Below, piece by piece: positions 41,356-49,527 of a stretch of DNA of 64,000 nucleotides. The notes below the pieces were generated by a model. That model did no database searches. It saw nothing but the letters and a program-made list of their open reading frames with translations, and had not been told where the DNA came from. A program made the translations under genes and the position numbers. Within the stretch, counting starts at the first letter, position 1. Each line of letters opens with the position of its first letter. The stretch lies in the NCBI RefSeq assembly GCF_001563285.1, contig NZ_CP005192.1:24375-88374 (forward strand), given 5' to 3'. This DNA comes from Sphingobium sp. MI1205. Lineage in GTDB: Bacteria; Pseudomonadota; Alphaproteobacteria; Sphingomonadales; Sphingomonadaceae.

Positions 41356-41577
41356 ATGCACATCAAATTGTTTCGAGCACTGAAAGCGGCTAATCTGTCC
41401 GACGACGCCGCAGCGGAAGTTGTAGAGGCTATTGAGGAGTATATCGCCGTGAAGGTTCAGGAGGCGAACAAGGGAATCGAAAGCAAGCTGACGGCACAAA
41501 CTTGGGTCATCGGCAGCGTCGGTTTCGTCCTCGCAGTCATCGGCCTTGCGCCCGCTTTCATCAAACTGTTCCAGTAA
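41356..41577 (+). CDS. Small coiled-coil protein with C-terminal membrane helix
   Basis: 73 residues from MHIKLFRALKAANLSDDAAA with GAGAAGGAGA upstream. A helical N-terminal part (EEYIAVKVQEANKGIESKL) is followed by one transmembrane segment (WVIGSVGFVLAVIGLAPAFI). This layout resembles DUF1640/CCDC90-like small proteins; identity uncertain. A strong terminator follows directly. Confidence 0.6.
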   Translation: MHIKLFRALKAANLSDDAAAEVVEAIEEYIAVKVQEANKGIESKLTAQTWVIGSVGFVLAVIGLAPAFIKLFQ

Positions 41578-41580
41578 GAC

Positions 41581-41608
41581 AAAGGGAGGCTTCGGCCTCC
41601 CTTTTTTT
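41581..41608 (+). terminator. Rho-independent terminator
   Basis: AAAGGGAGGC-TTCG-GCCTCCCTTT, a 10-bp stem with a stable TTCG tetraloop and a T run. It lies 4 bases after the stop of the 41356 gene. Confidence 0.92.
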
Positions 41609-41639
41609 GCCGAACCGCCCGAATGTCAGGAGGCGCAAA

Positions 41640-41879
41640 TTGAACGACTTCGCACAAGCACGGCTCGATATGTTCGAGAGCGGTTTATTCGGTCATGGTA
41701 ATGCTTTCTGGCGCTGGATCGCCACGGTCGAGGCGCGGCCCTATCTGGCCGCTTTCGCTGCCGATCGCGCACCTTCCAGCGAACGCGAGTTTTTCGCGGT
41801 CGATCTTGCCGCAGAGGATCTACTTGATCCCGATCACCTGGCCGAGTTGGCCCAGCAGATCGAGGCGACGCACGGCTAG
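41640..41879 (+). CDS. Small hypothetical protein (TTG start)
   Basis: 79 residues from a TTG preceded by AGGAGG at a 6-base distance. Longer in-frame starts overlap the preceding gene and terminator and are rejected. Reads LNDFAQARLDMFESGLFGHG and later LAAEDLLDPDHLAELAQQIEATHG. No family recognised; the composition looks like a real soluble protein. Confidence 0.55.
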   Translation: MNDFAQARLDMFESGLFGHGNAFWRWIATVEARPYLAAFAADRAPSSEREFFAVDLAAEDLLDPDHLAELAQQIEATHG

Positions 41880-41896
41880 CGCCATGCGCGTCGTGG

Positions 41897-42157
41897 TTAG
41901 CCGCGAACAGCTATGCGCTGTTGCTCAGCTATGTCGCGGATCATAGCTGCCCAGCATCCCAAAATCATGCCCTCTTCATTATGGACTTCGCTTGTCGCGA
42001 CCGCATAGATACCCAGCAAGTTTGCGACCTCTCCCGTCTCGGCAATGCCTTGACGCGCTAGCAGCGTGGCAAACATCGAGAGTGCTCCCCCCATTGCTCG
42101 CACAAGCGGCGCATCTTGTAGCAGACGGTCAAATTCGTGGGGTGGGTTACTGGACAT
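41897..42157 (-). CDS. Hypothetical protein
   Basis: 86 residues from MSSNPPHEFDRLLQ; a TTG 12 bases upstream is an alternative start. Mostly helical (PLVRAMGGALSMFATLLARQ, GMILGCWAAMIRDIAEQQRI). No recognised domain. Lies 32 bases downstream of an Xre regulator on the same strand, so the two probably form an operon. Confidence 0.5.
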   Translation of the reverse strand: MSSNPPHEFDRLLQDAPLVRAMGGALSMFATLLARQGIAETGEVANLLGIYAVATSEVHNEEGMILGCWAAMIRDIAEQQRIAVRG

Positions 42158-42189
42158 AGATTGTTCCAATCAAATAAAGCGACTGCCTT

Positions 42190-42447
42190 TCAGGACTTAT
42201 CATCGGAAGTGCTATCCGCTGCCAATAATTCGACAACCGATAATCTGAAAACATCGGCAAGGCTCTCCAAGGTAGCAAGCGTTGGATTGCCTTGTCCGCG
42301 AACCATGTATGAAATATGCGATGCCGCAACGCCCGAGCGTTCGGACAACTCCCCTTGAGTTATGCCTAGATTCTTTAGTTCGCGAGCGATGTTGGCCCCG
42401 ATCTGGGTCATCAACGGCGATGTTCGTTTCAGGTATATGGTTGGCAT
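42190..42447 (-). CDS. Xre-family transcriptional regulator
   Basis: 85 residues from MPTIYLKRTSPLM. The HTH_3 domain is complete: IARELKNLGITQGELSERSGVAASHISYMVRGQGNPTLATLESLADVFRLSVVELLA. It probably regulates itself and the following small gene, and perhaps the divergent sigma-4-like gene 177 bases away. Confidence 0.8.
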   Translation of the reverse strand: MPTIYLKRTSPLMTQIGANIARELKNLGITQGELSERSGVAASHISYMVRGQGNPTLATLESLADVFRLSVVELLAADSTSDDKS

Positions 42448-42623
42448 CGTGTTCGCGTCCTTCTCGCTAGGCGCAGAATGTCGGCACGCGCAGCATGGCG
42501 CAATAGGGTTGCTCAAACGGCTATTTGCGCCATGGCTTTCGCGCCTAGCGCAGTTGGTATAGATTGTGCGCCATATTTGGACGAGCGAGGTTCAAACTTT
42601 GCATGGACGGTGAGGACGACGCG

Positions 42624-43337
42624 ATGAAATCGGCCATGGAGCTGTTCGCAGCTCGGCTTGCAAAGCGCGATGTGGAGAGGCCGATCGCCGACCATCGAAC
42701 CGTCGAGCAGTTGATCGCGATGCTGGAACCGCATGAGCAACAGGTTGTCCGCTTGCGGATCGGGCTTGGCCCCTCTCCCGCGCTCACTCTTGCCGCGACT
42801 GCAAAGATCGTCGGTGTGTCGCCAAGCCGCATCGGCCAAATCGAGGACAAGGCATTCCGAAGGATCAGATGGGTCTGCAACAACATAGACATTCACGATC
42901 GTTCGGCGCTGGATGCTTTGATCGCGCGCAGGCGTGATGAAGCGGCTGAGGCCGAGCGGATCAGGAAACTGGATGCCTTGCAAAAGGCGCTAGATCAGGA
43001 GCGGAAGCGCAAGGCCAAGCAAGACCGGGATGAGGTCAGGCGAGCGAAGGCACGCGATTCCGCTTGGAGCCGCAAACTACGCGTGGCGCAGGCTGAGCTT
43101 GATCGGATGAAATCCGACGCTCAGTTTTTTGCCGAACAGATCGCTCAAATCGAGCAGCGCGCTAATTGGCTGAGGGCAATTTTGCCGCGCGACCGCCGAT
43201 TGGCGGCGCTGCGCGAGCAGGCCGATGAAATCCGCGATGCGATCGCGAGCGCAGAAGCCAGCATATCCAACATGCTGGCTTCTCCCCCGGATGGTCCCCA
43301 GCTAGGCAAGGAAGCTTCAACAAACGATGGCCACTGA
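42624..43337 (+). CDS. Sigma-70 region-4-like HTH protein with coiled coil
   Basis: 237 residues from MKSAMELFAARLAKRD, chosen because GGTGAGGA lies just before this ATG; an ATG at 42603 is possible. Residues ~30-80 match sigma-70 region 4 (HEQQVVRLRIGLGPSPALTL and VGVSPSRIGQIEDKAFRRIR), the -35-binding helix-turn-helix. Residues ~110-225 are a long charged coiled coil (ALDQERKRKAKQDRDEVRRA, EQIAQIEQRANWLRAI). There is no region 2, so it is not a complete sigma factor. Its end overlaps the next recombinase gene by 11 bases. Possibly a plasmid transcription modulator. Confidence 0.65.
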   Translation: MKSAMELFAARLAKRDVERPIADHRTVEQLIAMLEPHEQQVVRLRIGLGPSPALTLAATAKIVGVSPSRIGQIEDKAFRRIRWVCNNIDIHDRSALDALIARRRDEAAEAERIRKLDALQKALDQERKRKAKQDRDEVRRAKARDSAWSRKLRVAQAELDRMKSDAQFFAEQIAQIEQRANWLRAILPRDRRLAALREQADEIRDAIASAEASISNMLASPPDGPQLGKEASTNDGH

Positions 43338-44025
43338 TATTGAGCCGTCCCCTGCCCTCGCGCCGCAGATCGCCCGCGTTTATTTGCGCGTCAGCACCGA
43401 TGCGCAGGACTTACGCCGGCAGGATGCCATCGTGGCCGAGGCGAAGGCAGCGGGCTATTATGTCGCGGCAGTCTATCGGGAGAAGGCATCGGGTGCCCGT
43501 GCCGACCGCCCCGAGTTGCTGCGCATGATTGCCGATCTTCAACCCGGTGAAGTGGTGATTGCCGAGAAGATCGACCGGATTAGTCGTCTTCCCTTGGCCG
43601 AGGCCGAGCAGCTGGTTGAGACAATTCGTGCGCGAGGCGCGCGACTTGCCATCCCTGGCGTCGTGGACCTGTCCGACCTCGCGGCCGACGCCGAGGGCAT
43701 CGCCCGCATCGTGCTCGAATCTGTTCAGGCGATGCTCTTAAAGATCGCCCTGCAGATGGCCCACGACGATTACACCGATCGCCGCGAGCGACAACGCCAA
43801 GGTATCGCCTTGGCAAAGGCCGCAGGTCGCAGCGGAGGGCGCAAAGGCGATCGGGCAACGCACGCCCGCATTGTGGCATTGCGCGAAGCGGGAAAGAGCA
43901 TCGCCAAAACCGCAGAACTGGCCGATTGCGACCGCAGCACCGTCAAGCGGGTGTGGGCGGCCCATCGTGCCGCCCAGGTGCAAGAACCCAGCCCTCAACG
44001 AAATCACCATGAGCGGGATCGCTGA
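43327..44025 (+). CDS. Serine recombinase (resolvase-like)
   Basis: 232 residues. The catalytic serine is in YLRVSTDAQDLRRQ. In place of the usual WKLDRLGRS block it reads GEVVIAEKIDRISRLPLAEA, and the E helix is MAHDDYTDRRERQRQGIALAKAAGR. A C-terminal HTH (SIAKTAELADCDRSTVKRVW) completes it. A divergent branch compared with the Tn3-type resolvases in this window, so perhaps a plasmid multimer-resolution enzyme. A palindrome-rich region follows immediately. Confidence 0.85.
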   Translation: MATDIEPSPALAPQIARVYLRVSTDAQDLRRQDAIVAEAKAAGYYVAAVYREKASGARADRPELLRMIADLQPGEVVIAEKIDRISRLPLAEAEQLVETIRARGARLAIPGVVDLSDLAADAEGIARIVLESVQAMLLKIALQMAHDDYTDRRERQRQGIALAKAAGRSGGRKGDRATHARIVALREAGKSIAKTAELADCDRSTVKRVWAAHRAAQVQEPSPQRNHHERDR

Positions 44026-44048
44026 TCGCCCTTTCTGTTCGGCTTCAA

Positions 44049-44070
44049 GCCGGTGGCAGCTGCCACCGGC
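44049..44070. repeat. 22-bp palindrome, site 1 (core GGTGGCAGCTGCCACC)
   Basis: Perfect palindrome: the 16-bp core at 44052-44067 is extended by GCC and GGC. In the gap after the serine recombinase gene. The core recurs at 44187, 47309 (one change), 49054 and 54326. Confidence 0.9.
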
Positions 44071-44418
44071 AGTCCCCTGCCCGCGTCATCGGACTACCAG
44101 CCAGGGAAAGAGCGGCGGAACCGCGACAGGTTTTTCCAATCGCCGCCGCGCCGATCGAGCGCAGCGATCTATGGGCGCCAATGGCCGGTGGCAGCTGCCA
44201 CCGCCGCCAGTCCAAATTGCTGCATCTACTCGGGCCGTTTCCTTTGGGCGTTGCTGTCTGACGGATACGAACTCCGCATCGCCACTAATGCGGGCAAGCA
44301 GAAAACCGGCCTTCGGCCTTGGGTTTCCGCAAGCGGACCCTCCCATTTTCAGCTTGCCCGCGTGGCTCAGCTCCGCCGCAAAAAATCCGTCAGCAACGCT
44401 TATCCAAAGGAGACTACC
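44071..44418. other. Intergenic region upstream of ssb
   Basis: No gene recognised. It holds palindrome site 2 and GC-rich sequence with a short inverted repeat (GGCCTTCGGCC near 44309). It ends in the ssb ribosome-binding site AAAGGAG. Confidence 0.4.
44187..44202. repeat. 16-bp palindrome, site 2
   Basis: Exact GGTGGCAGCTGCCACC, 135 bases from site 1 and about 220 bases upstream of the ssb-like gene. Confidence 0.9.
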
Positions 44419-44733
44419 ATGCAGAACATCGCTGAATTTCGGATCATCGGTCGCGTTGGCAGCGTCGATACGACCGATAAAGTCACCCATGTTTCCGTCG
44501 CCGCGAACTACAACCGCAAGGACGGCGATGAATGGAAGACCGATACGCACTGGAACCGCGTGACGTTCTTCCGCCAGCTGGCAGAGCGCGCCGCTGACTT
44601 GGGCAAGGGCGACCTGGTTCACATCACCGGACGGGTCCGCCAGAACAGCTACGAGAGCAATGGCGAAACCCGCTACTCGGTGGACCTGATCGCTGAGGGG
44701 CTGGGTATCTTGGTTCGGGGCGGGGCTGACTAA
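44419..44733 (+). CDS. ssb: Single-stranded DNA-binding protein (SSB-like)
   Basis: 104 residues from MQNIAEFRIIGRVGSVDTTD with AAAGGAG upstream. One OB fold: THVSVAANYNRKDG, THWNRVTFFRQLAERAADL, GDLVHITGRVRQNSYESNGE. It lacks the acidic C-terminal tail (DDxPF) of chromosomal SSB, as is usual in plasmid-encoded SSB-like proteins. It probably coats single-stranded DNA during transfer or replication. A terminator follows. Confidence 0.88.
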   Translation: MQNIAEFRIIGRVGSVDTTDKVTHVSVAANYNRKDGDEWKTDTHWNRVTFFRQLAERAADLGKGDLVHITGRVRQNSYESNGETRYSVDLIAEGLGILVRGGAD

Positions 44734-44757
44734 GCCCCCTCCCCTTTCTCCTAAAAC

Positions 44758-44783
44758 GGGCGGCCTTGTGGCCACCCTTTTTT
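44758..44783 (+). terminator. Rho-independent terminator after ssb
   Basis: GGGCGGCC-TTGT-GGCCACCC stem with one mismatch, followed by six T residues, 25 bases past the ssb stop. Confidence 0.85.
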
Positions 44784-44841
44784 GTGGACAATGCCTTCCA
44801 CAGACCCTAACAATAATAGGGTTCAATTATGCGAGGCATCT

Positions 44842-45093
44842 GTGGCGGCCAAACTGTTCAATCGTGTAGCGAGCTTGCGCGTCGCTTCCGGACTTACGCA
44901 ATCCGAGCTGGCAGCGAGGATTCAAGTCTCACCTGAAACAGTCGCCGCCATCGAGAACGGCAGGCAGGACGCCACTTTGCTGACGGCGCTCCGTATGTCG
45001 CGTGCCCTGCGAACCGAGGTGCCGAACATCTTCAGGGAGCAGCCTTTCCCTAAGTTGATCGGCTCCGAGCGAGGCGAGAGCCGAACAGCTTAG
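44842..45093 (+). CDS. Small Xre-family regulator
   Basis: 83 residues from a GTG preceded by GCGAGGCATCT. In-frame starts at 44782 and 44791 fall in the terminator region and add a non-conserved N-terminus. The HTH is LRVASGLTQSELAARIQVSPETVAAIENGRQDATLLTALRMSRAL. The compact form resembles short YgzD/Cro-like regulators. Lies 9 bases before a membrane protein gene and upstream of parAB. Confidence 0.75.
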   Translation: MAAKLFNRVASLRVASGLTQSELAARIQVSPETVAAIENGRQDATLLTALRMSRALRTEVPNIFREQPFPKLIGSERGESRTA

Positions 45094-45102
45094 GAGGCCG
45101 CT

Positions 45103-45450
45103 ATGCGCCGTGAGATTGCCAGCAAACTTCGGCGCGCAGCCAGCGTGCTACAGACTGTCATGCTTTGGGCATCGCTTGCCCTGTGGCTTGCGATCGCGGC
45201 AATTGCGCTGATCGTCGTCCTTGCAGTCGGTCTCGCGGCCTATTTCGCTTTTGGCTGGCTCGGAGTGGGAACCGTCGCCGTCCTCGTGCTGATCGTTTTC
45301 TTCGGCAAAGACCCGCCAACCGAACAGACCGGCCCGCGCCGCAAGGGCAAGGGCCTCAACCTGAATGACGATCCGAACCCTTGGTATATGCAGTCGCAGT
45401 ATCGCTTCGGATCGGGAAACAGCGCCGCCCACAACCGCTGGCACAAGTAG
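45103..45450 (+). CDS. Small membrane protein
   Basis: 115 residues with GGAGGCCGCT before the ATG. Two hydrophobic stretches (about 20-45 and 47-68: LWLAIAAIALIVVLAVGLAA, WLGVGTVAVLVLIVFF) predict two membrane helices. The C-terminus is polar (DDPNPWYMQSQYRFGSGN). No family recognised. In the row Xre regulator, this gene, parA, parB. Confidence 0.55.
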   Translation: MRREIASKLRRAASVLQTVMLWASLALWLAIAAIALIVVLAVGLAAYFAFGWLGVGTVAVLVLIVFFGKDPPTEQTGPRRKGKGLNLNDDPNPWYMQSQYRFGSGNSAAHNRWHK

Positions 45451-45480
45451 CCCGTGGCGCAGCCATTGAAGGGATTCTCA

Positions 45481-46239
45481 ATGCGAACAATCGTAGTGAC
45501 CAACGAGCGCGGCGGCATCGGCAAGACCACGCTTACCTGTCATATCGCGTGGCATCTGGCCGAGCAGGGCAAGCGTGTCGTGGTTCTGGACCTGGACAAG
45601 CAATGCCACAGTGCCGGGATGCTGAAAGCCGAGTTCGAGCAGATCGGCCCGGTTCAGTCGATTCTTGATTTCGAGCCGAACGAAGAACCTCCGGCGCTGG
45701 CCTGTTTCAAGAACACACGGCAGATTGTCGAGTTGACGACTGACAGCCCGCAGCAAGGCCAGCACATCGGCGCTTATGTCCGCGCCATTCGTGCTGGCCT
45801 TGCCAAACACTACGACTACTGCGTGATCGACACTGCGCCCGCGTGGGATGGCCGGAATCTCATGGCCCTGATTGCGTCCGATTATGTCGCGGTCCCACTG
45901 GACCCCGACAAAACCGCGCGTCAGTCGCTCAACGAAATCTCGCAAAGCATCAGCCTTGCAAACAAGGTGCGCGGGGAGGGGAACGCGACCCGGTTCGGGA
46001 TCGTGTTTAATCGCGTTCAGACAACTAGCGAAGTTTCAAAAATGCTGATGGACCGCATTGGGCAGGCGCTTCCTGCCAATGTGGTGCCGCACACCATTCC
46101 GCACCGCGAGCACATGCGCGAGGCGGCGTTACTCGAAATTCCCGTTTGGCGCTTGGCAAAGGACACGCGGCGTAGCGCGCCGATCGTGCGCGAAGTCGTC
46201 TCCTACATTGTCGATCAAGCTGAGAGGGAAGCCGCATGA
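45481..46239 (+). CDS. parA: ParA-family ATPase with altered signature lysine
   Basis: 252 residues from MRTIVVTNERGGIGKTT; the alternative start at 45454 adds nine residues. The P-loop is ERGGIGKTT (9-17): K15 of the P-loop is present, but the ParA/MinD signature lysine of KGGxGKT is arginine (R10). Walker A' VVLDLDKQ and Walker B YCVIDTAP follow. Coupled to parB by an ATGA overlap. It should drive segregation on the nucleoid, though the K-to-R change may alter ATP hydrolysis or dimer signalling. Confidence 0.88.
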   Translation: MRTIVVTNERGGIGKTTLTCHIAWHLAEQGKRVVVLDLDKQCHSAGMLKAEFEQIGPVQSILDFEPNEEPPALACFKNTRQIVELTTDSPQQGQHIGAYVRAIRAGLAKHYDYCVIDTAPAWDGRNLMALIASDYVAVPLDPDKTARQSLNEISQSISLANKVRGEGNATRFGIVFNRVQTTSEVSKMLMDRIGQALPANVVPHTIPHREHMREAALLEIPVWRLAKDTRRSAPIVREVVSYIVDQAEREAA

Positions 46240-47255
46240 GCAAGGCAGCTGTCAAACCGGCGAAGAAGAGCTTTGCCGACTTCGATATGGACGCGATGGA
46301 CTTTTCGGCCGTCCCCGCGAATACCGAGTTCAAGGCAGCTGGACGGTTTCAGCGCCTTCCGCTCGATGACATTGATCCAGACCCAACGCAGGTTCGCCGG
46401 GAGTTCGACCAGGCCGAGATTGATGCACTGGCCGCGACCATCAAGGACCGCGGCTTGCTACAACCCATCGTTGTCGCGCCAACATCGAACGGTCGCTACA
46501 TCATCCGCTACGGCGAGCGGCGCTATCGCGCGTGCCGCCAGCTTGGTTTCGACCAGATCGACACCGTTCTGGATCAGGCGGACGCCGAGCGCGATATTGG
46601 CCTCGACCAGTTTCTTGAGAACGAGCAACGCCAAGCCCTAAGCCTGGCTGAGCGCGTCAGTTTCATCGCGAGCCGCGTCAGTGACACGCTCTCGACAAAG
46701 GATCTAGCCGCGCGCATCGCCAAGCCGCATTCGGAAGTGAAGCGGCTCTACTCGCTGCGCACCTTGCCCGAGGACATTCTTGCCGCGTTGAAGAATTGTT
46801 CTCCGCGTGCCGCCGTCGCGATCAAACACGCGATCGAACTGGACGAGCAGGCAACGCGCAATTTCGTGGCAGCAAACGAAAATCCGACAGCCGCCGCGTG
46901 TGAGCAGTTTCTTGCTACGCTCCAAGGCAGTCCCGATGAAGAGAGCGCGCAGGCCGGTGCCGCTAAAGCGATCGACGATCCAGCGCCGCCCCAAGAATCG
47001 CGCGCGTCGATGGCAGCTGCTACCAGTGCGACGGACAATCGGGAGCGGCCCGAACTGGACGCTGACGACGAGCGGGAAGGGGAGGGGGCCGAGCTTGCCG
47101 ATCCTTCCGATCACAAGCCGCGCGCCCCCCGTCAGCCGAAAGAGGCTACCGACGCACCGGCCATCATCATTCAGGGCCGTCGCGGGATTGTTCTAAGCGG
47201 CCAGGTCACGGTTCGGTTCGACGGCGAGGCCGCGCCCCAAACCTTCGACTTCTGA
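46236..47255 (+). CDS. parB: ParB/RepB/Spo0J-family partition protein
   Basis: 339 residues. The N-terminal ParB domain is clear: LPLDDIDPDPTQVRREFDQA and the CTP-binding GERRYRACRQLG box. ALSLAERVSFIASRV and an HTH (STKDLAARIAKPHSEVKRLYSLRTLP) follow. The C-terminal third is low-complexity and acidic, then a short beta-rich end (AIIIQGRRGIVLSGQVTVRF) as in RepB/KorB relatives. Binds a palindromic parS; the 16-bp palindrome found around this locus is a candidate. Followed by a hairpin that is itself a variant of that palindrome. Confidence 0.9.
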   Translation: MSKAAVKPAKKSFADFDMDAMDFSAVPANTEFKAAGRFQRLPLDDIDPDPTQVRREFDQAEIDALAATIKDRGLLQPIVVAPTSNGRYIIRYGERRYRACRQLGFDQIDTVLDQADAERDIGLDQFLENEQRQALSLAERVSFIASRVSDTLSTKDLAARIAKPHSEVKRLYSLRTLPEDILAALKNCSPRAAVAIKHAIELDEQATRNFVAANENPTAAACEQFLATLQGSPDEESAQAGAAKAIDDPAPPQESRASMAAATSATDNRERPELDADDEREGEGAELADPSDHKPRAPRQPKEATDAPAIIIQGRRGIVLSGQVTVRFDGEAAPQTFDF

Positions 47256-47305
47256 TAGCTTTTACCGTCCACGTTCACTCAGCATCGAGGCGACGTGGAA
47301 TTTAG

Positions 47306-47331
47306 AGCGGTGGCAGTTGCCACCGCTTTTT
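47306..47331 (+). terminator. parB terminator / palindrome site 3
   Basis: AGCGGTGGCA pairs with TGCCACCGCT around GT, followed by TTTTT, a good intrinsic terminator 51 bases after parB. Its core GGTGGCAGTTGCCACC (47309-47324) differs from the dispersed palindrome by one base, so it may be both a protein site and a terminator. Confidence 0.75.
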
Positions 47332-47445
47332 GTTTGTGGGGTAAATATCTACTGTATGGCGGGATAAGCCTTGCGGCGGCTAATGTTAACCGTTACGCTC
47401 AATCCCATCGGATCGCGCTTCACGGTTGGGAGATACCTACCCCAC

Positions 47446-47997
47446 ATGGAAAAGACGCTGGGCTTCAAGATCGAGGCGGCCAAGCTCGCAAAGATCGACG
47501 CGCTCGCGCAGACGAGGGGAGGGCGCGGCCCCTTCATGCGTCAGCTGGTTGACGCCGTGCTCCGGCAGTCCGGAGCGGCTATGGAAGCTGCCCCCATTGC
47601 CGAGCGCGAAGCCGCTGGCGAGCACCGCCTTTATCTTCGGCCGACCGAAACCGAACTGGCCGTTATCCGCCATCGCGCAAAAGAGCGGCGCATGACCCCT
47701 GCGACCTGGGCCATGGCTCTTGTGCGGCGACACATCGGCATCGCCGCGCCCGTCGATCGCGAGTTGCGCGAAGAGCTGTTGAATTGCCGTCAGGCGTTGC
47801 AGCGCATCGGCCGCAACGTGAATCAGATCGCCCGCGCAGCGAACAAGATGGCACTGGCGGACAATGCAGCGGAGATCGCTGGCGAGCTGCAAAAGGTCAA
47901 CGACCTGCGCGCGGCGATCGGCGCGGCCGTCGAAGGTATCGGTGCAGCGACAAAGGCCGATCTTGTCTATTGGGAGGTGCCCGGTGAGCGACTTTGA
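47446..47997 (+). CDS. mobC: MobC-like relaxosome accessory protein
   Basis: 183 residues from MEKTLGFKIEAAKLAKIDAL. The diagnostic MobC segment is LQRIGRNVNQIARAANKMAL (about 122-141), and before it REAAGEHRLYLRPTETELAVIRHRAKERRM. Upstream in-frame starts overlap the terminator region. Its last codons overlap the relaxase start by 14 bases. Helps open oriT DNA for the relaxase. Confidence 0.85.
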   Translation: MEKTLGFKIEAAKLAKIDALAQTRGGRGPFMRQLVDAVLRQSGAAMEAAPIAEREAAGEHRLYLRPTETELAVIRHRAKERRMTPATWAMALVRRHIGIAAPVDRELREELLNCRQALQRIGRNVNQIARAANKMALADNAAEIAGELQKVNDLRAAIGAAVEGIGAATKADLVYWEVPGERL

Positions 47998-49051
47998 CAG
48001 CAGCTTTGAGGCGGGCCAGCTCGCCGCGCTCTTCAAACCAAAGCTGACCAGCGACCCGAACAGGCGCGGCACTGACATGTTGCTGCGCTCGCTTAGTTCG
48101 CGGCGAGCAGGCCAGGGCGGAAGCACTCGGGCGCGGCTTGCCCGCGTCGTCAGCCGTGCCCCGGAGGTCATGGTCAAGGTTACGGGCAGGCCGAAAGGAA
48201 AGAACCATGCGGCGGCGCATCTCGACTATATCGGCCGCAAAGGCGATGTGCCGCTTGAAACGCGAGATGGCGACATTCTGACTGACAAGGAAGATCGGGC
48301 GGAGCTGGCGCGCGATTGGGGCGATCCTGTCTATTGGCGCGACAATTCGACCGTGGCAGCTGTCAGCATGGTTTTCTCGATGCCGGCAGGCACAGACCCC
48401 GACAAGGTTCTTTCGGCCGTTCGGGAAGTGGCGCGGAGCGAAATCGCGGACGAATGGGATTTCGTCATGGCGCTCCACACGGACACGCCCAGGCCGCATG
48501 TTCACCTGACGGTCGCCGCACGGGGGGACACAGGCCGCCGCTTCAATCCACGGCCTCAGACCCTGCATCACTACCGGGAACGCTTTGCCGAGGAATTGCG
48601 GGCGCTGGGAGTTACAGCCGAGGCCACGCCGCGCGCCGCGCGTGGTGTCGGAACAAGAGAACCGACCACCGCCCTCAGACGGGCGCGAGACGATTTCGCA
48701 CGCGGGAAGCGTCCGCAGCGTCCCCATACGAGCGATCGTTGCCGCAATGCGGCTCGCGACCATTTTCTTGGCCGCGCATCGGCACCGCCGTTCATGGCCG
48801 CAAGTCGCGAGCAATGGGGACAGGCCCAGCGGATCTACCTCGCGGCGGCAGATCGCCTCGCCCGGAGCAAGGATCATCAGGACCGAATGTTGGCAGGCCA
48901 GGTGCGCGAGTTCGTGAGGGCGGGGCGGGTGCCTACCTTGCACGAACAGCTTGTGTCATCGCTGGTGCGCGAGAAGGAACGACGCGAAGGCGTCAGCCGC
49001 GCAGGACCGCAGAAAGCAAACGAGGATCGGCCACGCGGTCCACAACGCTAG
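47984..49051 (+). CDS. VirD2-like relaxase (MOBP-type)
   Basis: 355 residues from a GTG with GGGAGG six bases upstream (VSDFDSSFEAGQL). Relaxase domain: GKNHAAAHLDYIGRKG carries the candidate catalytic tyrosine, and motif III is HTDTPRPHVHLTVAARG with the metal-binding histidines. The C-terminal half is basic and likely carries the secretion signal for the VirB/D4 system encoded just downstream on the opposite strand. Palindrome site 4 begins at its stop codon. No helicase domain, unlike TraA. Confidence 0.88.
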   Translation: MSDFDSSFEAGQLAALFKPKLTSDPNRRGTDMLLRSLSSRRAGQGGSTRARLARVVSRAPEVMVKVTGRPKGKNHAAAHLDYIGRKGDVPLETRDGDILTDKEDRAELARDWGDPVYWRDNSTVAAVSMVFSMPAGTDPDKVLSAVREVARSEIADEWDFVMALHTDTPRPHVHLTVAARGDTGRRFNPRPQTLHHYRERFAEELRALGVTAEATPRAARGVGTREPTTALRRARDDFARGKRPQRPHTSDRCRNAARDHFLGRASAPPFMAASREQWGQAQRIYLAAADRLARSKDHQDRMLAGQVREFVRAGRVPTLHEQLVSSLVREKERREGVSRAGPQKANEDRPRGPQR

Positions 49052-49072
49052 CCGGTGGCAGCTGCCACCGGC
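49051..49072. repeat. 22-bp palindrome, site 4
   Basis: Same 22-bp perfect palindrome as site 1 (core 49054-49069), between the convergent relaxase gene and the end of the minus-strand transfer operon. It may also act as a bidirectional hairpin, but no T run follows. Confidence 0.9.
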
Positions 49073-49076
49073 CAGC

Positions 49077-49523
49077 TCATCGCAACCGGCTTTCCTCTGG
49101 CAGCATCGTCAACGTGTTGAATTGGGCGTCATAGCGTTCGCGCGAGCGCCCTTCCTCAATTCCGTAGCTTGCGCCCACCAGCATCCCGATAAACAGAACC
49201 GGGATCATCAGAACGAGGATCGTCCCGATACGCCTTCGGTGGCGATTTCGTTGATAGCGTAATGCTTCGAGAAGAGCTTCCACGGCGAGCGCAATTTGAT
49301 GTGCGTCCTCGCCAACGGCAGCAATCATCTGTTCGGTTGGATTGGGTTGTCGTCCTTGAGGTTTTCCAACCTCACTCAGATCGGACAACGCAATGCTTCG
49401 CGCGTGTATCATGCCGAGGACGTACTCAATATGATGCTCGATCGCGTGCGCTCGCTTCGGCAAATCCGAGCGAGGACGGGGGATGGACAATGAGCGCTGC
49501 CTTTTTCGCAAAAGCCACATCAT
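49077..49523 (-). CDS. Hypothetical protein with one membrane helix
   Basis: 148 residues from the first ATG; a start near residue 38 (MIHARSIALSDL) is possible. A helical, charged N-terminal part is followed by a hydrophobic segment (GTILVLMIPVLFIGMLVGAS, about 101-120) and a short polar tail. Last gene of the minus-strand type IV secretion operon, 4 bases after the LPD7 gene. No family recognised. Confidence 0.5.
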   Translation of the reverse strand: MMWLLRKRQRSLSIPRPRSDLPKRAHAIEHHIEYVLGMIHARSIALSDLSEVGKPQGRQPNPTEQMIAAVGEDAHQIALAVEALLEALRYQRNRHRRRIGTILVLMIPVLFIGMLVGASYGIEEGRSRERYDAQFNTLTMLPEESRLR

Positions 49524-49527
49524 GTTC

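Noticed and set aside
42548..42575. tRNA-like text (GCGCAGTTGGTA) before the sigma-4-like gene
   Set aside because: Resembles a D-arm only; no acceptor stem, anticodon arm or T-arm could be found around it.
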